Shown here: positions 34,616-47,300 of the stretch, one piece after another
Position numbering within the stretch: the stretch's first letter is position 1
How the letters are laid out: each line of letters opens with the position of its first letter
Source: Castor canadensis
Taxonomy: Eukaryota > Chordata > Mammalia > Rodentia > Castoridae
Direction: 5' to 3'
DNA length: 64,000 nucleotides
Assembly (NCBI RefSeq): GCF_047511655.1
Contig: NC_133394.1
Span: forward strand, 57,258,501 to 57,322,500
The notes under the pieces: generated by a model
Databases searched by the model: none
What the model saw: only the letters and a program-made list of their open reading frames with translations
Told to the model about the DNA's origin: nothing
Program-made: the position numbers and the translations under genes

Positions 34616-37600
34616 ATGACAGGAATCACCACATACCTATCAGTACTAACACTTAATGTTAATGGACTTAATTCACCCATCAAAAGGCACTACTTGACGA
34701 AATGGATTAAAAAGGAAGGTCCAACAATTTGTTGCTTACAGGAGACCCATCTCACCGACAGAAATAAGCATATGCTTAGGATGAAAGGCTGGAAGAAGAT
34801 TTACCAAGCCAATGGCCCCCGAAACAGGCAGGAGTAGCAATACTTATCTCTGACAAAGTAGACTTCAAACCTACATTGATCAAACGAGATAAAGAAGGAC
34901 ATTCCATACTAATAAAAGGGGAAATAGAGCAAAAGGAAATAATAATTATCAACCTGTATGCACCCAATTTCAACGCACCCAATTTCATCAAACAAACCCT
35001 GAAAGACCTAAAAGCATATATAAACGCTAACACAGTGGTTGTGGGAGACTTTGACACCCCATTATCATCAATAGATAGGTCATCCAAGCAAAAAATCAAT
35101 AAAGAAATCCAAGATCTAAAATATGCAATAGATCAAATGGACCTAGTTGATGCCTACAGAACATTTCATCCAACTTCTACACAATATACATTCTTCTCAG
35201 CAGCCCATGGAACCTTCTCCAAAATAGATCATATCCTAGGGCACAAAGCAAGCCTCAGCAAATATAAGAAAATAGAAATAATACCATGCATACTATCTGA
35301 CCACAATGCAGTAAAAGTAGAACTCAACAACAAAAGTAAAGACAAAAAACATGCAAACAGCTGGAAACTAAATAACTCATTACTTAATGAAGAATGGATC
35401 ATCGATGAAATAAAAGAGGAAATTAAAAAGTTCCTGGAAGTCAATGAAAATGAAAACACAACCTACTGGAACCTATGGGACACAGCTAAGGCAGTCCTGA
35501 GAGGAAAGTTTATAGCCATGAGTGCATATATTAAAAAGATTGAAAGATCCCAAATCAATGACCTAATGATACATCTCAAACTCCTGGAAAAAAAGAACAA
35601 GCAAATCCCAAAACAAATGAAGGAGAGAAATAATAAAAATAAGAGCTGAAATCAATGAAATAGAAACCAAAAAAACCATACAAAGAATTAATGAAACAAA
35701 AAGTTGGTTCTTTGAAAAAATAAACAAGATCGATAGACCCCTGGCAAACCTGACTAAAATGAGGAGAGAAAAAACCAAAATTAGTAGAATCAGGAATGCA
35801 AAAGGGGAGATAACAACAAACACCATGGAAGTCCAGGAAATCATCAGAGACTACTTTGAGAACCTATATTCAAATAAATTTGAAAATCTAAAAGAAATGG
35901 ACAGATTTCTAGATACATATGACCATCCAAAACTGAACCAAGAGGAAATTAATCACTTGAATAGACCTATAACACAAAATGAAATTGAAGCAGCAATCAA
36001 GAGTCTCCCCAAAAAGAAAAGTCCAGGACCTGATGGATTCTCTGCTGAATTCTATCAGACCTTTAAAGAAGAACTGATACCAACCCTCCTTAAACTGTTC
36101 CACAAAATAGAAAGGGAAGGAAAACTGCCTAAAACATTTTATGAAGCCAGTATTACACTTATCCCAAAACCAGGCAAAGACACCTCCAAAAAGGAGAGCT
36201 ATAGGCCAATCTCCTTAATGAACATTGATGCAAAAATCCTCAACAAAATAATGGCAAACTGAATTCAGCAACACATCAAAAAGATTATTCACCACGACCA
36301 GGTAGGCTTCATCCCAGGGATGCAGGGGTGGTTCAACATACGAAAATCAAGAAACGTAATAAACCACATTAACAGAAGCAAAGACAAAAACCACTTGATC
36401 ATCTCAATAGATGCAGAAAAAGCCTTTGATAAGATCCAACACCATTTCATGATAAAAGCTCTAAGAAAACTAGGAATAGAAGGAAATTTCCTCAACATTA
36501 TAAAAGCTATATATGACAAACCCACAGCCAGCATTATACTTAACGGAGAAAAACTGAAACCATTCCCTCTAAAATCAGGAACCAGACAAGGGTGCCCACG
36601 ATCTCCACTCCTGTTCAACATAGTACTGGAATTCCTAGCCAGAGCAATTAGGCAAGAAGAAGGAATAAAAGGAATACAAATAGGTAAAGAAACTGTCAAA
36701 ATATCCCTATTTGCAGACGACATGATCCTATACCTTAAGGACCCAAAAATCTCTACTCTTAAGCTTCTAGACATCATCAATAGCTATAGCAAGGTAGCAG
36801 GATATAAAATCAACATAGAAAAATCATTAGCATTTCTATACACTAACAATGAGCAAACTGAAAAAGAATGTATGAAAACAATTCCATTTACAATAGCCTC
36901 AAACAAAATCAAATACCTAGGTGTAAACCTAACAAAAGATGTGAAAGACCCCTACAAGGAAAACTATATACTTCTGAAGAAAGAGATTGAGGAAGACTAT
37001 AGAAAGTGGAGAGATCTCCCATGCTCATGGATTGGTAGAATCAACATAGTAAAAATGCCGATACTCCCCAAAGTAATCTACATGTTTAATGCAATTCCCA
37101 TCAAAATTCCAATGACATTCACTAAAGAGATCGAAAAATCTACCATGAAATTTATATGGAAACACAGGAAGCCACGAATAGCGAAGGCAATACTCAGTCA
37201 AAAGAACAATGCTGGAGGTATCACAATACCTGACTTTAAACTATATTACAAAGCAATAACAATTAAAAACAGCATGGTACTGCCACAAAAACAGACATGA
37301 AGACCAGTGGAACAGAATAGAGGACCCAGATATGAAGCCACACAACTATAACCAACTTTTCTTTGACAAAGGAGCTAAAAATATACGATGGAAAAATAGC
37401 AGCTTCTTCAACAAAAACTGCTGGGAAAACTGGTTAGCAGTCTGCAAAAAACTGAAACTAGATCCATGTATATCATCCTATACCAAGATTAACTCAAAAT
37501 GGATCAAGGATCTTAATATCAGACCACAAACTCTAAAGTTGATACAGGAAAGAGTAGGAACTACTCTGGAGTTAGTAGGTATAGGTAAGAACTTTCTCAA

Positions 37601-38440
37601 CGAAACCCCAGTAGCACAGCAACTGAGAGACAGCATAGATAAATAGGACCTCATAAAACTAAAAAGCTTCTGTTCATCAAAAGAAATGGTCTCTAAACTG
37701 AAGAGAACACCCACAGAGTGGGAGAAAATATTTGCCAACTATACATCAGACAAAGGACTGATAACCAGAATATATAGGGAACTTAAAAAACTAAATTCTC
37801 CCAAAACTAATGAACCAATAAAGAAATGGGCAAGTGAACTAAACAGAACTTTCTCAAAAGAAGAAATTCAAATGGCCAGAAAACACATGAAAAAATGCTC
37901 ACCATCTCTAGCAATAAAGGAAATGCAAATTAAAACCACACTAAGATTCCACCTCACCCCTGTTAGAATAGCCATCATTAGCAACACCACCAACAACAGG
38001 TGTCGGCGAGGATGCGGGGAAAAAGGAACCCTCTTACACTGTTGGTGGAACGTAAACTAGTACAACCACTCTGGAAAAAAATTTGGAGGCTACTTAAAAA
38101 GCTGGACATCGATCTACCATTTCATCCAGCAATACCACTCTTGGGGATATATCCAAAAGACTGTGACACAGGTTACTCCAGAGACACCTGCACACCCATG
38201 TTTATTGCGGCACTTTTCACAATAGCCATGTTATGGAAACAGCCAAGATGCCCCACCACTGACGAATGGATTAAGAAAATATGGTATCTATACACAATGG
38301 AATTTTATGCAGCCATGAAGAAGAACGAAATGTTATCATTCACTGGTAAATGGATGGAATTGGAGGACATCATTCTGAGTGAGGTTAGCCTGGCCCAAAA
38401 GACCAAAAATCGTATGTTCTCCCTCATATGTGGACATTAG
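34616..38440 (+). pseudogene. L1 ORF2 (endonuclease-reverse transcriptase), disrupted
   Basis: ORF2 protein nicks the target DNA and reverse-transcribes L1 RNA. The copy here is collinear but broken. The AP-type endonuclease is first: LNVNGLNSP near 34,650, QETHLTD near 34,740, a GDF motif near 35,045 and SDHNAV near 35,300. Reverse transcriptase follows, with [23 protein letters not shown] and FADD at 36,710-36,721. A C-terminal Cys-rich segment sits near 38,000-38,060. Lesions: a one-base loss near 34,822-34,826; a one-base gain near 35,633-35,640; TGA at 36,260-36,262 where Arg is expected (CpG decay); an extra A in the run at 37,265-37,269; TAG at 37,644-37,646 where Trp is expected; a one-base loss at about 38,051 that hits the last zinc-knuckle Cys. 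The final stop is at 38,438-38,440. Confidence 0.95.
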
Positions 38441-38819
38441 ATCAAGGGCAAACACAACAATGGGATTGGACTTTGAGCACATGATAAAAGCTTTAGCACA
38501 CAAGGGAGGGGTGAGGTTAGGTAAGACACCTAAAAAATTAGTTAGCATTTGTTGCCCTTAACGCCGAGAAACTAAAGCAGATACCTTAAAAGCAACTGAG
38601 GCCAATAGGAAAAGGGGACCAGGAACTAGAAAAAAGGTGAGATCAAAAAGAATTAACCTAGAAGGTAACACACACGCACAGGAAATTAATGTGCGTCAAC
38701 TCCCTGTATAGCTATCCTTATCTCAACCAGCAAGAAACCTTGTTCCTTCCTATTATGGCTTATAGTCTCTCTACAACAAAATTAGAAATAAGGGCAAAAT
38801 AGTTTCTGCTGGGTATTGA

Positions 38820-38884
38820 GGGGGTAGGGGGGAGAGGGAGGGGGTGGAGTGAGTGGTAAGGGAGGGGATGGGGGCAGGGAGGAG
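38820..38884 (+). other. G-rich polypurine tract in L1 3' UTR (quadruplex-prone)
   Basis: Many G-runs of three to six (gggg, gggggg, ggg, ggggg, and so on) are separated by short A/T-containing loops, just upstream of the polyadenylated end. L1 3' UTRs of several mammals carry G-quadruplex-prone tracts in this place. The complementary C-rich tract marks the fragment at 31.2 kb. Confidence 0.85.
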
Positions 38885-39178
38885 AAATGACCCAAGCCTT
38901 GTATGCACATATGAATAAAAAAAAAAAAAAAAAGCAGAAGAGCACAGGTGTTAACCACTGAGGCAAAACAGTGCAAAAGAACCAGTCTGCATGGGAAGAA
39001 GCTTTGGGAACCTGAATAAATTTATATTACTTATATTTTCCTTTTCAATCCACAAAAATGACATTATAAAAAATCTATGTATAAACATCAGGATGAAAAA
39101 CCATTTCAATAAGTATAAAACTGTGAGAAGGCACTGTGTTATGTATTAATTGCCACCCTTTTAAAATTTCATATTCTT

Positions 39179-39381
39179 GCTGGGCATCAGTGGCTGATGC
39201 CTGTAATCCTAGATACTTGGGAGGGTAAGATCTGGAGGGTCAATGTTCAAGGTCAGTCCCAGCAAATTGTTTGCAAGACCCTACTCCAAAATAACCAGAG
39301 AAAATGGACTGGAGGTGTGGCTAAGAGGTGGAACTCCTGTTTTGCAGGCATGAAGTCCTGAGTTTAACCCCCAGTCCCATA
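39179..39381 (+). mobile_element. B1-ID composite SINE (sense)
   Basis: Sense copy showing the full order: 'gctgggcatcagtggctgatg', 'cctgtaatcctagatacttgg', 'gcaagaccctactccaaa' (B1 half), then 'ggaggtgtggctaagaggtgg' and 'gtcctgagtttaacccccag' (ID half). It defines the B1-then-ID arrangement used to call the antisense copies. Confidence 0.88.
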
Positions 39382-39384
39382 AAT

Positions 39385-40528
39385 ATAAGTGCATCATAAA
39401 TGTACTATCCTAACATCTGAGACGATGTGGTGTACTATTCTGATTATTTCTACCTAACAGTTTTTATTTACTCAGAAGATTGACTTACTCGTGTCTCTCA
39501 TTACCTTTTTCTTTAAAAAAAATAATAACATAGGCACATTTATTTACTAATCAAAGGGATGGCCCTAGTTAAACCAACATTTTGAAATAGTTGCATGCAA
39601 AATACTTGTGATAAAGACAATTGAACCCCATAATAAGAAAAAAGAAGCAATATGGAGATTTACACATTGAAATGAGCTTGCTCATAATCACAGCTAATTT
39701 CTGTCCAGTGTAATAATGGAGTTTTTATTTTAGTTTGTCATGGCCCCAGTACAGGTGACATTGTTCACGATGGGTCTACCACCAGCCTCGCATCTCTCAC
39801 CTTTCTTCCCCTCCACTCTGGATGTTGAACCAATGTACCATCTGTAAAGTTGCAGACAGCTTATTTTTCTGCCATTGGTTGTAGTGTCCTCAGACTTATC
39901 TCCCAGGGTATGAGAAAACGATTGTTTACAAAACTCTCTGTTTTTATGGTGAAGTTTTTGCCACCATAAATTATGGCTATGGCCAAAACAGTTAGTCCCA
40001 CTGCTCCTTCAACGCCCTGGCTGCTCCCAGGCCATCTTCCTTCCAGCTGCTCCGTGGTGGCCTGTGTTCACGGTGCCCTTTTTCTTCATGACTTTGCATG
40101 TCTGTTTCATAAAATAGCTGCCTTGTTCTCTCCATAATTCCCAGACGGGACCAACTCATTCTTTTCCCTAACCAGTCTTCACTCCTAATCCAGTCGGCTG
40201 TGGGGTAGTTGAGGGACGCCTGTACCTGCCTGAGGTTGGGCTGTATCCCCAACAGGCAGCAGTGCCACCCACAATGCAGTACCTATTTGTTAAATGAATG
40301 CATGAGCCAAAATGATCTTGGGAAGCCCACAACTTATTCACCACACACAGTTTGATGATGAATTGTCAATGGAGTTTAAATTTTAAAAAAAATTACAAAG
40401 TATCTGTAACTTTCTTGCTATGTAAATACTTGATCTCAATGTTCCATAAATTTAGTGTTTGGGTTCTTTCATGAATTCAGATTTTCCAGTATCTACACAT
40501 TTTTCTGACGTGGGGAATTTTTCAATAC
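39385..40528. other. Gene-free intergenic sequence
   Basis: No gene supported. The 86-codon minus-strand frame at 39,992-40,252 has no recognisable domain. Confidence 0.5.
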
Positions 40529-40529
40529 T

Positions 40530-40858
40530 TTTTTTTTGGTGGTGGCACTGGAGTTCGAACTCAGGGCCTTATACTTGTTAGGCAGGTGCTCTATCACTCC
40601 AGCCAGCCCCTAACCCTGTTTTTTTCTTTAGTTATGTTGAGGTCTTGTGCTTTTTATCTGAACCAGCCTCAGCCACAATCCTCCTACCTGTGCCTCCCAA
40701 GTAGATAGGATTTTAGGTGTACACCACCATACCCAGCTTATTTATTGTGAGGGGGTCTCACTAGCTTTTTGCCTGGGCTGGCCTCAAACCACGATCATCC
40801 TAATTGCTGCTTCCTGAGTAGCAGGGACTACAGGTTTGAACCACCACACCTAGCCCCT
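40530..40858 (-). mobile_element. B1-ID SINE, extended (two B1-like parts)
   Basis: The antisense ID half ('ggcactggagttcgaactcagg', 'ctctatcactccagcc') precedes two B1-like modules, ending in 'acaccaccatacccagc' and 'tgaaccaccacacctagcc'. Same extended layout as the copy at 14.4 kb, so this is a recurrent form. Confidence 0.85.
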
Positions 40859-41339
40859 TCACTAATCATTTTGATGCCCTAATTGATAAATTCTCCAATA
40901 GAGCACAGGTACTGCCAGATATCAACACAATATAGCAGCATAATATACTCACCATTCTATTCCTTTAGTTGACCAATGTAGCTATAAATAATAGAAATCT
41001 CTTATGAACACATATCTCCTTGAAAATGTTTTCTTTCTCCTATTTCTTTCAGAATTGAATAGAAGAGACGAACAGATCTCTAACTTTTTGGATGAATACA
41101 GATTCTTTTTCTACTCTGAAGAACTACACCACTGAGTAAACTCTGTCAACTATGCATTCAAGTCTGCTTATATCACTGGTTTCTTCCAAAGTTGGTGTCC
41201 ATGGTAGGATTAACCAAGTCAGGCATATTTTATCATTGCTCAAGCTTTTGTTAAACCCTTGCGCAAGACTTCAGTCTTTTGTCATTACATCAGAAGGGCA
41301 TGCAATGAACGTTGGAAGTTACATTGGATCTAACCCATC

Positions 41340-42400
41340 CCTTTCTTTTCCACTGGCACTATCATCCTGCTCCAAGTCCTCCCTGACACCCACTTGGATC
41401 ACCACCCTCATCTCTAGGCCAGCTCACTGACAGCGGTCTTTCTTGCTGCAATCCCCTGGTCAGATGGATGTGCTGGGAAGAGACCCTTTCCTAGGGCAAT
41501 GCCTCTGCACTAAAATTTCATTGTCCTTGGGATCGAGCCCCAATCCTTACTGTGGCATTGAAGTTCCTATGTAATTTGACAATTATGATTTTACAAAAGA
41601 AAACTTCCTTTCCACTCATGCCAGCCTTGTAAACCAACAATTACAAGTGCCTTTCACTGGCCTCCACCTTCTGGTGCTTGTTGTGCCATCCCCGATGGCT
41701 CTTTCTCCTTTCCTAGTCTGCGAGTCCTCACGTTGTCTCAAGTTGTTCTCCCTATGATAATTAATACCTGATATTTTATAGCAATTATAATTTATTATAC
41801 TGTGTGCTAACATAATTATTTCATAGTCCATAAATAATTCTACTTACATCAGCCTTTAAACATTTAATCTGGCAGAGCTTTTACAGTAGATCATTTAAAT
41901 TTTTGAATAGACAGTCATCTGCTACCAAACTTTCTATGACAAGAGTAAAATCTAGAATCTTATTATGGGCTGCAAGGTTCTAAGTGAAATAGATTTAGCC
42001 TTTCTTCCTGGCCTTCTCTTTTCCATTTTCCCTTTCACTAGCTCCATGTGGTATTTCGAAACCACAGCCTTTGCACTTGCCATTTCTTCTGCTCAATTAT
42101 TCTTCCCCGAGACATTTGTATGGCTCATGACCTCACCTCATCTTGGTTCTGTCCAAATCTTACTTCATCAGAGAGATGCTTCTTGACCACCCTGGTTGAA
42201 GGGGCCATCATCTCTCAACCCCTACCATTCTAATCAAGCTGCAGAAGTACTTCATGATAGTACTTAGCATTAGTTGCTATTGTTACAAAACGTTAATTTG
42301 TTTACTGCCTTCTCCCCTTTCTGCATGTGAACTCCAGGAAGGAGTTGTTCACAATGTCTACATACTGCTTGGCATAATGTGGGTATTTAGCATTTGTTAA
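41340..42400 (+). repeat. L2 LINE remnant
   Basis: L2 text is clear from about 41,985: 'cctttgcacttgccatttcttc', 'caaatcttacttcatcagag', 'atgcttcttgaccaccctgg', 'gtgaactccaggaaggagt', and 'tgcttggcataatgtggg'. Similar but weaker L2-like blocks extend back to about 41,340. All are non-coding now. Confidence 0.65.
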
Positions 42401-42404
42401 ACAA

Positions 42405-42497
42405 GGGGGTGGGGTAGCTCACGTAGTAGAGTGTGTGCTTAGCACCTGCCAGGTCCCAGGTTCAGTCCCCAACACGGGGAAAAAACAAAAACAAAAC
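42405..42497 (+). mobile_element. ID-like SINE (sense)
   Basis: 'gggtggggtagctcacgtagt' and 'agagtgtgtgcttagcacctgc' with B box 'ggttcagtccccaacac', followed by an A-rich tail (aaaaaacaaaaac). Confidence 0.82.
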
Positions 42498-42499
42498 AA

Positions 42500-44155
42500 C
42501 AGCAAAAAGCCAACAATAGCGAATAGATGGCTGAATTATTGAAAGCATGAATTAAAAATTTTTGAATTTAAAGTTTATCTACTTCACAGGAGCCCTTTAG
42601 GATTCAAAGAGGGAAAGGGATTTGCAAAAGTAATATGGCCAGTGAAGGGGAAAGCAAAAGGAGAGGTCAGTCCTGTTATTCTTAGCTGTCTAGTTTTTCC
42701 CGGTCTTTTGCTGTCTTCTTTGGTGTCCTCTTTTATATGTCTGGGCCATCTCACTTCATACCTATCAACATGTAAATTCAAAGAGCCAAAATGATTCTTA
42801 AACAAAGTGGACATCATAATCAATGCATCCCAACTGAAATCTTGTCCTTCAAAGTGCAGCATTAGCAGGCTATCCGTTCACTGAGTGATCCTCATTACTA
42901 AAGCAAGTTTAAGTCTCTCAGTTTGGAAATGCTTTGTTGATTTACTAGTCATCCAGAATAAAAAAGAAACACCAATATATGTGGCTTCTCTTAACTTATG
43001 TCTAACAAAACCCAAATCCACCTTCAAAAAGGAGCTATTTTCCCAAATTAGCTGAAATTATTTACAATCTATACAAAATGTTAAATCCTTTGAATAGAGG
43101 ATTTGTAGAATTGTGGAATTATTAGAACAGGTATGTACATTTTCTGAATAGCTCCATTGGGTGGAAAAATACCTTTTTGGATATGTTAGTTTTAGTGTCT
43201 TAATCTACAGCAATATCCTCTTAGCTTTCTATGAATAGACACAGTGCTTTAGATTTCCCAAAAAGTAATCAATTATATATACTGCATTTTTCTTATTGTA
43301 TGGAAAACTAACACCCCACATCATATGGCAATATTGTAAAGTAAGAAGAAAAGAATGCAAAGCACTGATCAACGTGGGACACCCAATTCCTACCCTCCAG
43401 CACAGTTTTCATGTTGATTGAAATTTGAAGTGACTTATTTTCAACCACAGGTGGCGCTTCACAGGTTCTTTTGGTTAAGTGAAATGCATGGGCTGTATGA
43501 AGTAAATCTCTCTGGTATCAATTTTACAAATTAATACAAAAACTTTAAGATTCCCATACTACTTTGGTACAGGTAGAGAGAATATCTGCTTCTAGACCTG
43601 CCATATATATGGAGGCTCAAAATGAACATCCTAAGAGTTTATAAAAAAAAGAATCAGCAATAACTACACTTTGAAAATACGTAACCATCAGCTTTTTACT
43701 TTTCTATTTTCAACTCTTAAAATGTTATTCTATCAGTTTTGAAATACATTCAAATATACATTTGTGTTTTTTTTTTACTCTTCGCAATCACAAAGAGTTT
43801 ACAAATTTTATGGAAAAGATTTTTAATATTTAGAATAATCTTTATCTTAACTGGAAGTAGAAGGTCAATGATGAAAAACCGCAGATGAACGTTAAGGTGA
43901 CCGGGGCTCATTATGTGCCCCCTTTGAGATTATTATTGGACAGCTGTTAAAAATCCCAGTTAAAACACTTATGCACGTACACTCATGGATGCACACCCAC
44001 ACATGTGCACACACAATTAAGTTTAAGCAATACAATTACTTAAACTCAAAGTGAAACCAAATTAACCTGAAAAATTATAATGCAAATAAATTCATTATTT
44101 AAGGAAGAAGCTCCAGGAAAAGGGGGACCTGAACATTTCTGCATTGCTTGAGCAA
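42500..44155. other. Repeat-poor intergenic sequence upstream of SPRY1
   Basis: No gene and hardly any recognisable repeat. A CTCF-like core, 'caggtggcgct', lies at 43,448-43,458. The low repeat content fits retained regulatory sequence near a developmental gene, but conservation cannot be judged here. Confidence 0.4.
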
Positions 44156-44159
44156 TAAT

Positions 44160-44340
44160 AAATTACAATTAACTTAAAGCTTACAAAGTACTTGTATATA
44201 TTTGAGTCCTTCAGCAGCACTAAGATTTAAGAAGGTTATTGATGACCCCACAGAAATCAAGGGTCACCTAGCTAGAAAGTGACAAAAGTTGGAACTTATT
44301 TCCTGTATCTGGCACTCTTCATAATGCCAGGCTCTCTTTA
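44160..44340 (+). repeat. MIR SINE
   Basis: 'ttaaagcttacaaagtacttg', 'gaccccacagaaatcaagggtcac', 'ctagctagaaagtgacaaa' and 'tatctggcactcttcataatgcc' match the MIR consensus order, an ancient tRNA-derived SINE. Confidence 0.75.
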
Positions 44341-44344
44341 CCTA

Positions 44345-47300
44345 TTATATTGGAGACAGGACTTATGGGTGACTATGACATATTAACTAAAGTTACAAGC
44401 TATGACATAAAAGGATGATATAGTCAAAACTCAGCTCTTCAATACCTACTACCAATTATAGACCATTTGAAATGTTTTTATAAATAGAATCATTTAAAAT
44501 ATCCAAGGAAATTACAAATTAAGGAAAATTCTGAGTATAAGTGCTTTTTAAAAAAACTTTTAGTAAATTTTGTATGTTTTCTGTTTTCAATATTAGGCAT
44601 GCTTAAAGAGGGACGTGCTACAGTTGGCTCAATGTGATGCTTTATTTTTTGCAAATCTGTAGCTTTTGTAGTTTATTTCAAGAAATAAATATGCAGTTTA
44701 TTTCAAGAGGCAAGCCCCAGGAGATGTTTTAAGTTTTTTGTTTAATAAAAACCCAATTCTATTTTCTAACTCTTTTAGCTTGGAGTGGGGGGGGAGTCAC
44801 AGGTTTAAATCAAACTAAGTTCTTATGTGTTAATCCCTAGAGATGAATATAACAGTAGTCAGTTATGGAAATGAGAGATTGATAACTTTTTGTCCAGGAT
44901 CAATGATACACAATCAATATAAGGACCATTCCACTCCATGTTTGTGAGCACATCACAGAAGCTATGGCCAATCTCGTTTTCTTACAAAAACGAAGAACAA
45001 GTAAGGCTGGAAAGGAAACACTTACCATCACCAGAAGAGGAAAGAGGACAGGAGTCCTTATACAACTGACTAGCTAAGAAATGAGGGCTATTTGGTACTG
45101 AGGTAAAAATGTTTCCTGATACAACCTCCCAGTGTGGGTTTAACTAGTAAAATCTTTGACATATACGAGGGATGCAGTTTGTCTGAATGCTTGTCATTTT
45201 GATTTGCTATGGACACCAATGCAGGGCCCTTCCATGTGCACCTCGTTCTTTTCTTACAACTTGCAGAAAAACATAATCACTTGTGATCAAGTGCACAAAT
45301 GATTAGTTTAGAATTACGGAGCTAACAGAAAGTCAACAAGTCATTCAATGTAACTTAGTCAACGTGTTGATGGATTTACCCACTTTCAGCATTTGAAACC
45401 AATATAGAACATTAGTATTTCAAATAGGGCAGAAGATGAGAATTATGCTTATGAAAATGAAGAGAATGTTTATGGAAAATTTACAGAATAGGTTAGTCTA
45501 TTTCTGTCCACTACAAAGATTGTTTACAAAAGGAAACTGAAAATAACACGGCCTATGCTTGCCAGCTTTTCTTGGGAAGTATAGTGATATTGTGACTGCT
45601 GCCCTAAAAGGAAAGTAAAGAGAGCTCAGATCCATAATTGGCTCTTCTTGGTGTGTTAAATTTGTATATGCTAACTCATCAAATTCTGTTTGTTTCTCAA
45701 CAAGATAAAAGATTATACTTAAATAACATAATTAATTATATTCATAATAATTATGAGTTCACAAACACTGGGAGAATTAGTAAGGTATTGTTTTCTCAAA
45801 AATTTGGAACACATTATGGTTTTGCTGTTTTTATTTTGACAAAGTAAATTAATGAGTAAGTAAAATACTTTTTCATTTAAAAAATTGTTAGCAGTTGTGA
45901 AGAGTTTTCAGGTTTTTTTCACTTTAATTTTCAAAACTCAAATCAGCAAAAAAGATGGCTAATCTTGTTTTCACATGAAAAACGAAGACCAAGCCAGGGC
46001 TCACTTTCCATCCCACTCTATTAGACATATCTCAATATAGTAAACAAAGTTATTGTAAGATTTTCCCATACAGATATGTATGCTGTTTTGTTCTTCCTCC
46101 TAAAAGCTTCATACTCCAGTTATCCAATTCTAGCCAAGGTCATCTGTAACTAAATTTACTAAGTATAGAACAATGTCCATTTCAAGCCAGAGATTTAGAA
46201 TTTCTACAGTTGTATACTTCTAGGCAAGTAACAGGATAAGTAGGTCAGGTTCCATTAATGTCTCCTAGATCCAAGATGGCAAACACTATTCTTATATTTA
46301 TTTGTAAAGTAGTATTTAGAAAAAAAACCATTTTAATGCTAAGTGATGTAAGGGTCATTGATCAATTTTGTACAGCATAATATTTGATTTCTAATTAGAA
46401 CATGACCTATGATAGTTTTAGATTAAAATCTCATGGATTATTATAAAATACCCTATGGAAATTGTTTGAATACATTTCTGTTGAAATAGTTTGAAGTATA
46501 GCTACAATAAAAAAAATCTTTCACTTATATTTTTATAGGGTTCTGGAATTTGAGTGTTCAGTGCTCCCTCTCCTGGTTTTATCATTAATGATGAGCTGAC
46601 TTCTCAATCCCCAAATTGTGGTGAGAGCTGAGAAGGTAATTTTGAAAAACCAAGTAAGATACTCTGATGTCATACTCTATTTCTGATTTAACTACTCCAA
46701 ATCTATTAACAAGAAATCCCATCAATCATTGATAAAAATTCTAATGAGCTACGAAAACATAGACAAAATATTCATTTTATGTTTGAAGACGGACTTTTAA
46801 TACAACCCATCATATTAGGGGTGAATGTTCCATGTTATTCCCTGAGGATGGTTTTGTTGTTGATGTTCTTTGTAGTGTCCTGGGCTCCTTAGAAGCTATT
46901 CTAAACACAACTTGGATTTTTGAAAGTGTTCACACATTTGAAAGTCCAGTATTGAAAAACAGAAATTAAAACAAAAATTTCAACATCACTTGCTAATGTA
47001 GAAAAAAACAAACAAACCCACAAAACATTTTGAATTGAAAATCCAAACCCCAAATTTGAAAACTTTTGAGTGGCACTTTTTGTAAATGTAATATAAAGAT
47101 ATCATAAAGGTGAAATTTACTGCCATGGGTATGTAAATAATTGCTTTGTGACATAATTTCCTAAGAACCAAACACTTGAGAAAAAACCCAAATTCCTTCT
47201 ATTTTGTAAAATGTTCGAATAATTTTCCAAAAAACCCACCGTATTTTTAAAATATAAAAATCAAAAGGCAATTAAAGTAGAAATAATTTACCAAGAAATT

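Larger units (their letters stand above)
31714..38951 (+). mobile_element. Full-length L1 retrotransposon with 15-bp target-site duplication
   Basis: A perfect 15-bp duplication, 'gaagagcacaggtgt', occupies 31,714-31,728 and 38,937-38,951. The element between is about 7.2 kb and complete. It has a 5' UTR (31,729-33,473) that starts next to a YY1 site, ORF1 (33,474-34,565), a short intergenic gap, a broken ORF2 (34,616-38,440), a 3' UTR with a G-rich polypurine tract, and an A-tail at about 38,917-38,933. The 5' insertion junction reads TT/GAAG, close to the TT/AAAA preference of the L1 endonuclease. L1s copy their own RNA by target-primed reverse transcription. This copy cannot supply ORF2 protein, but its ORF1 and promoter look preserved. 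Confidence 0.97.
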
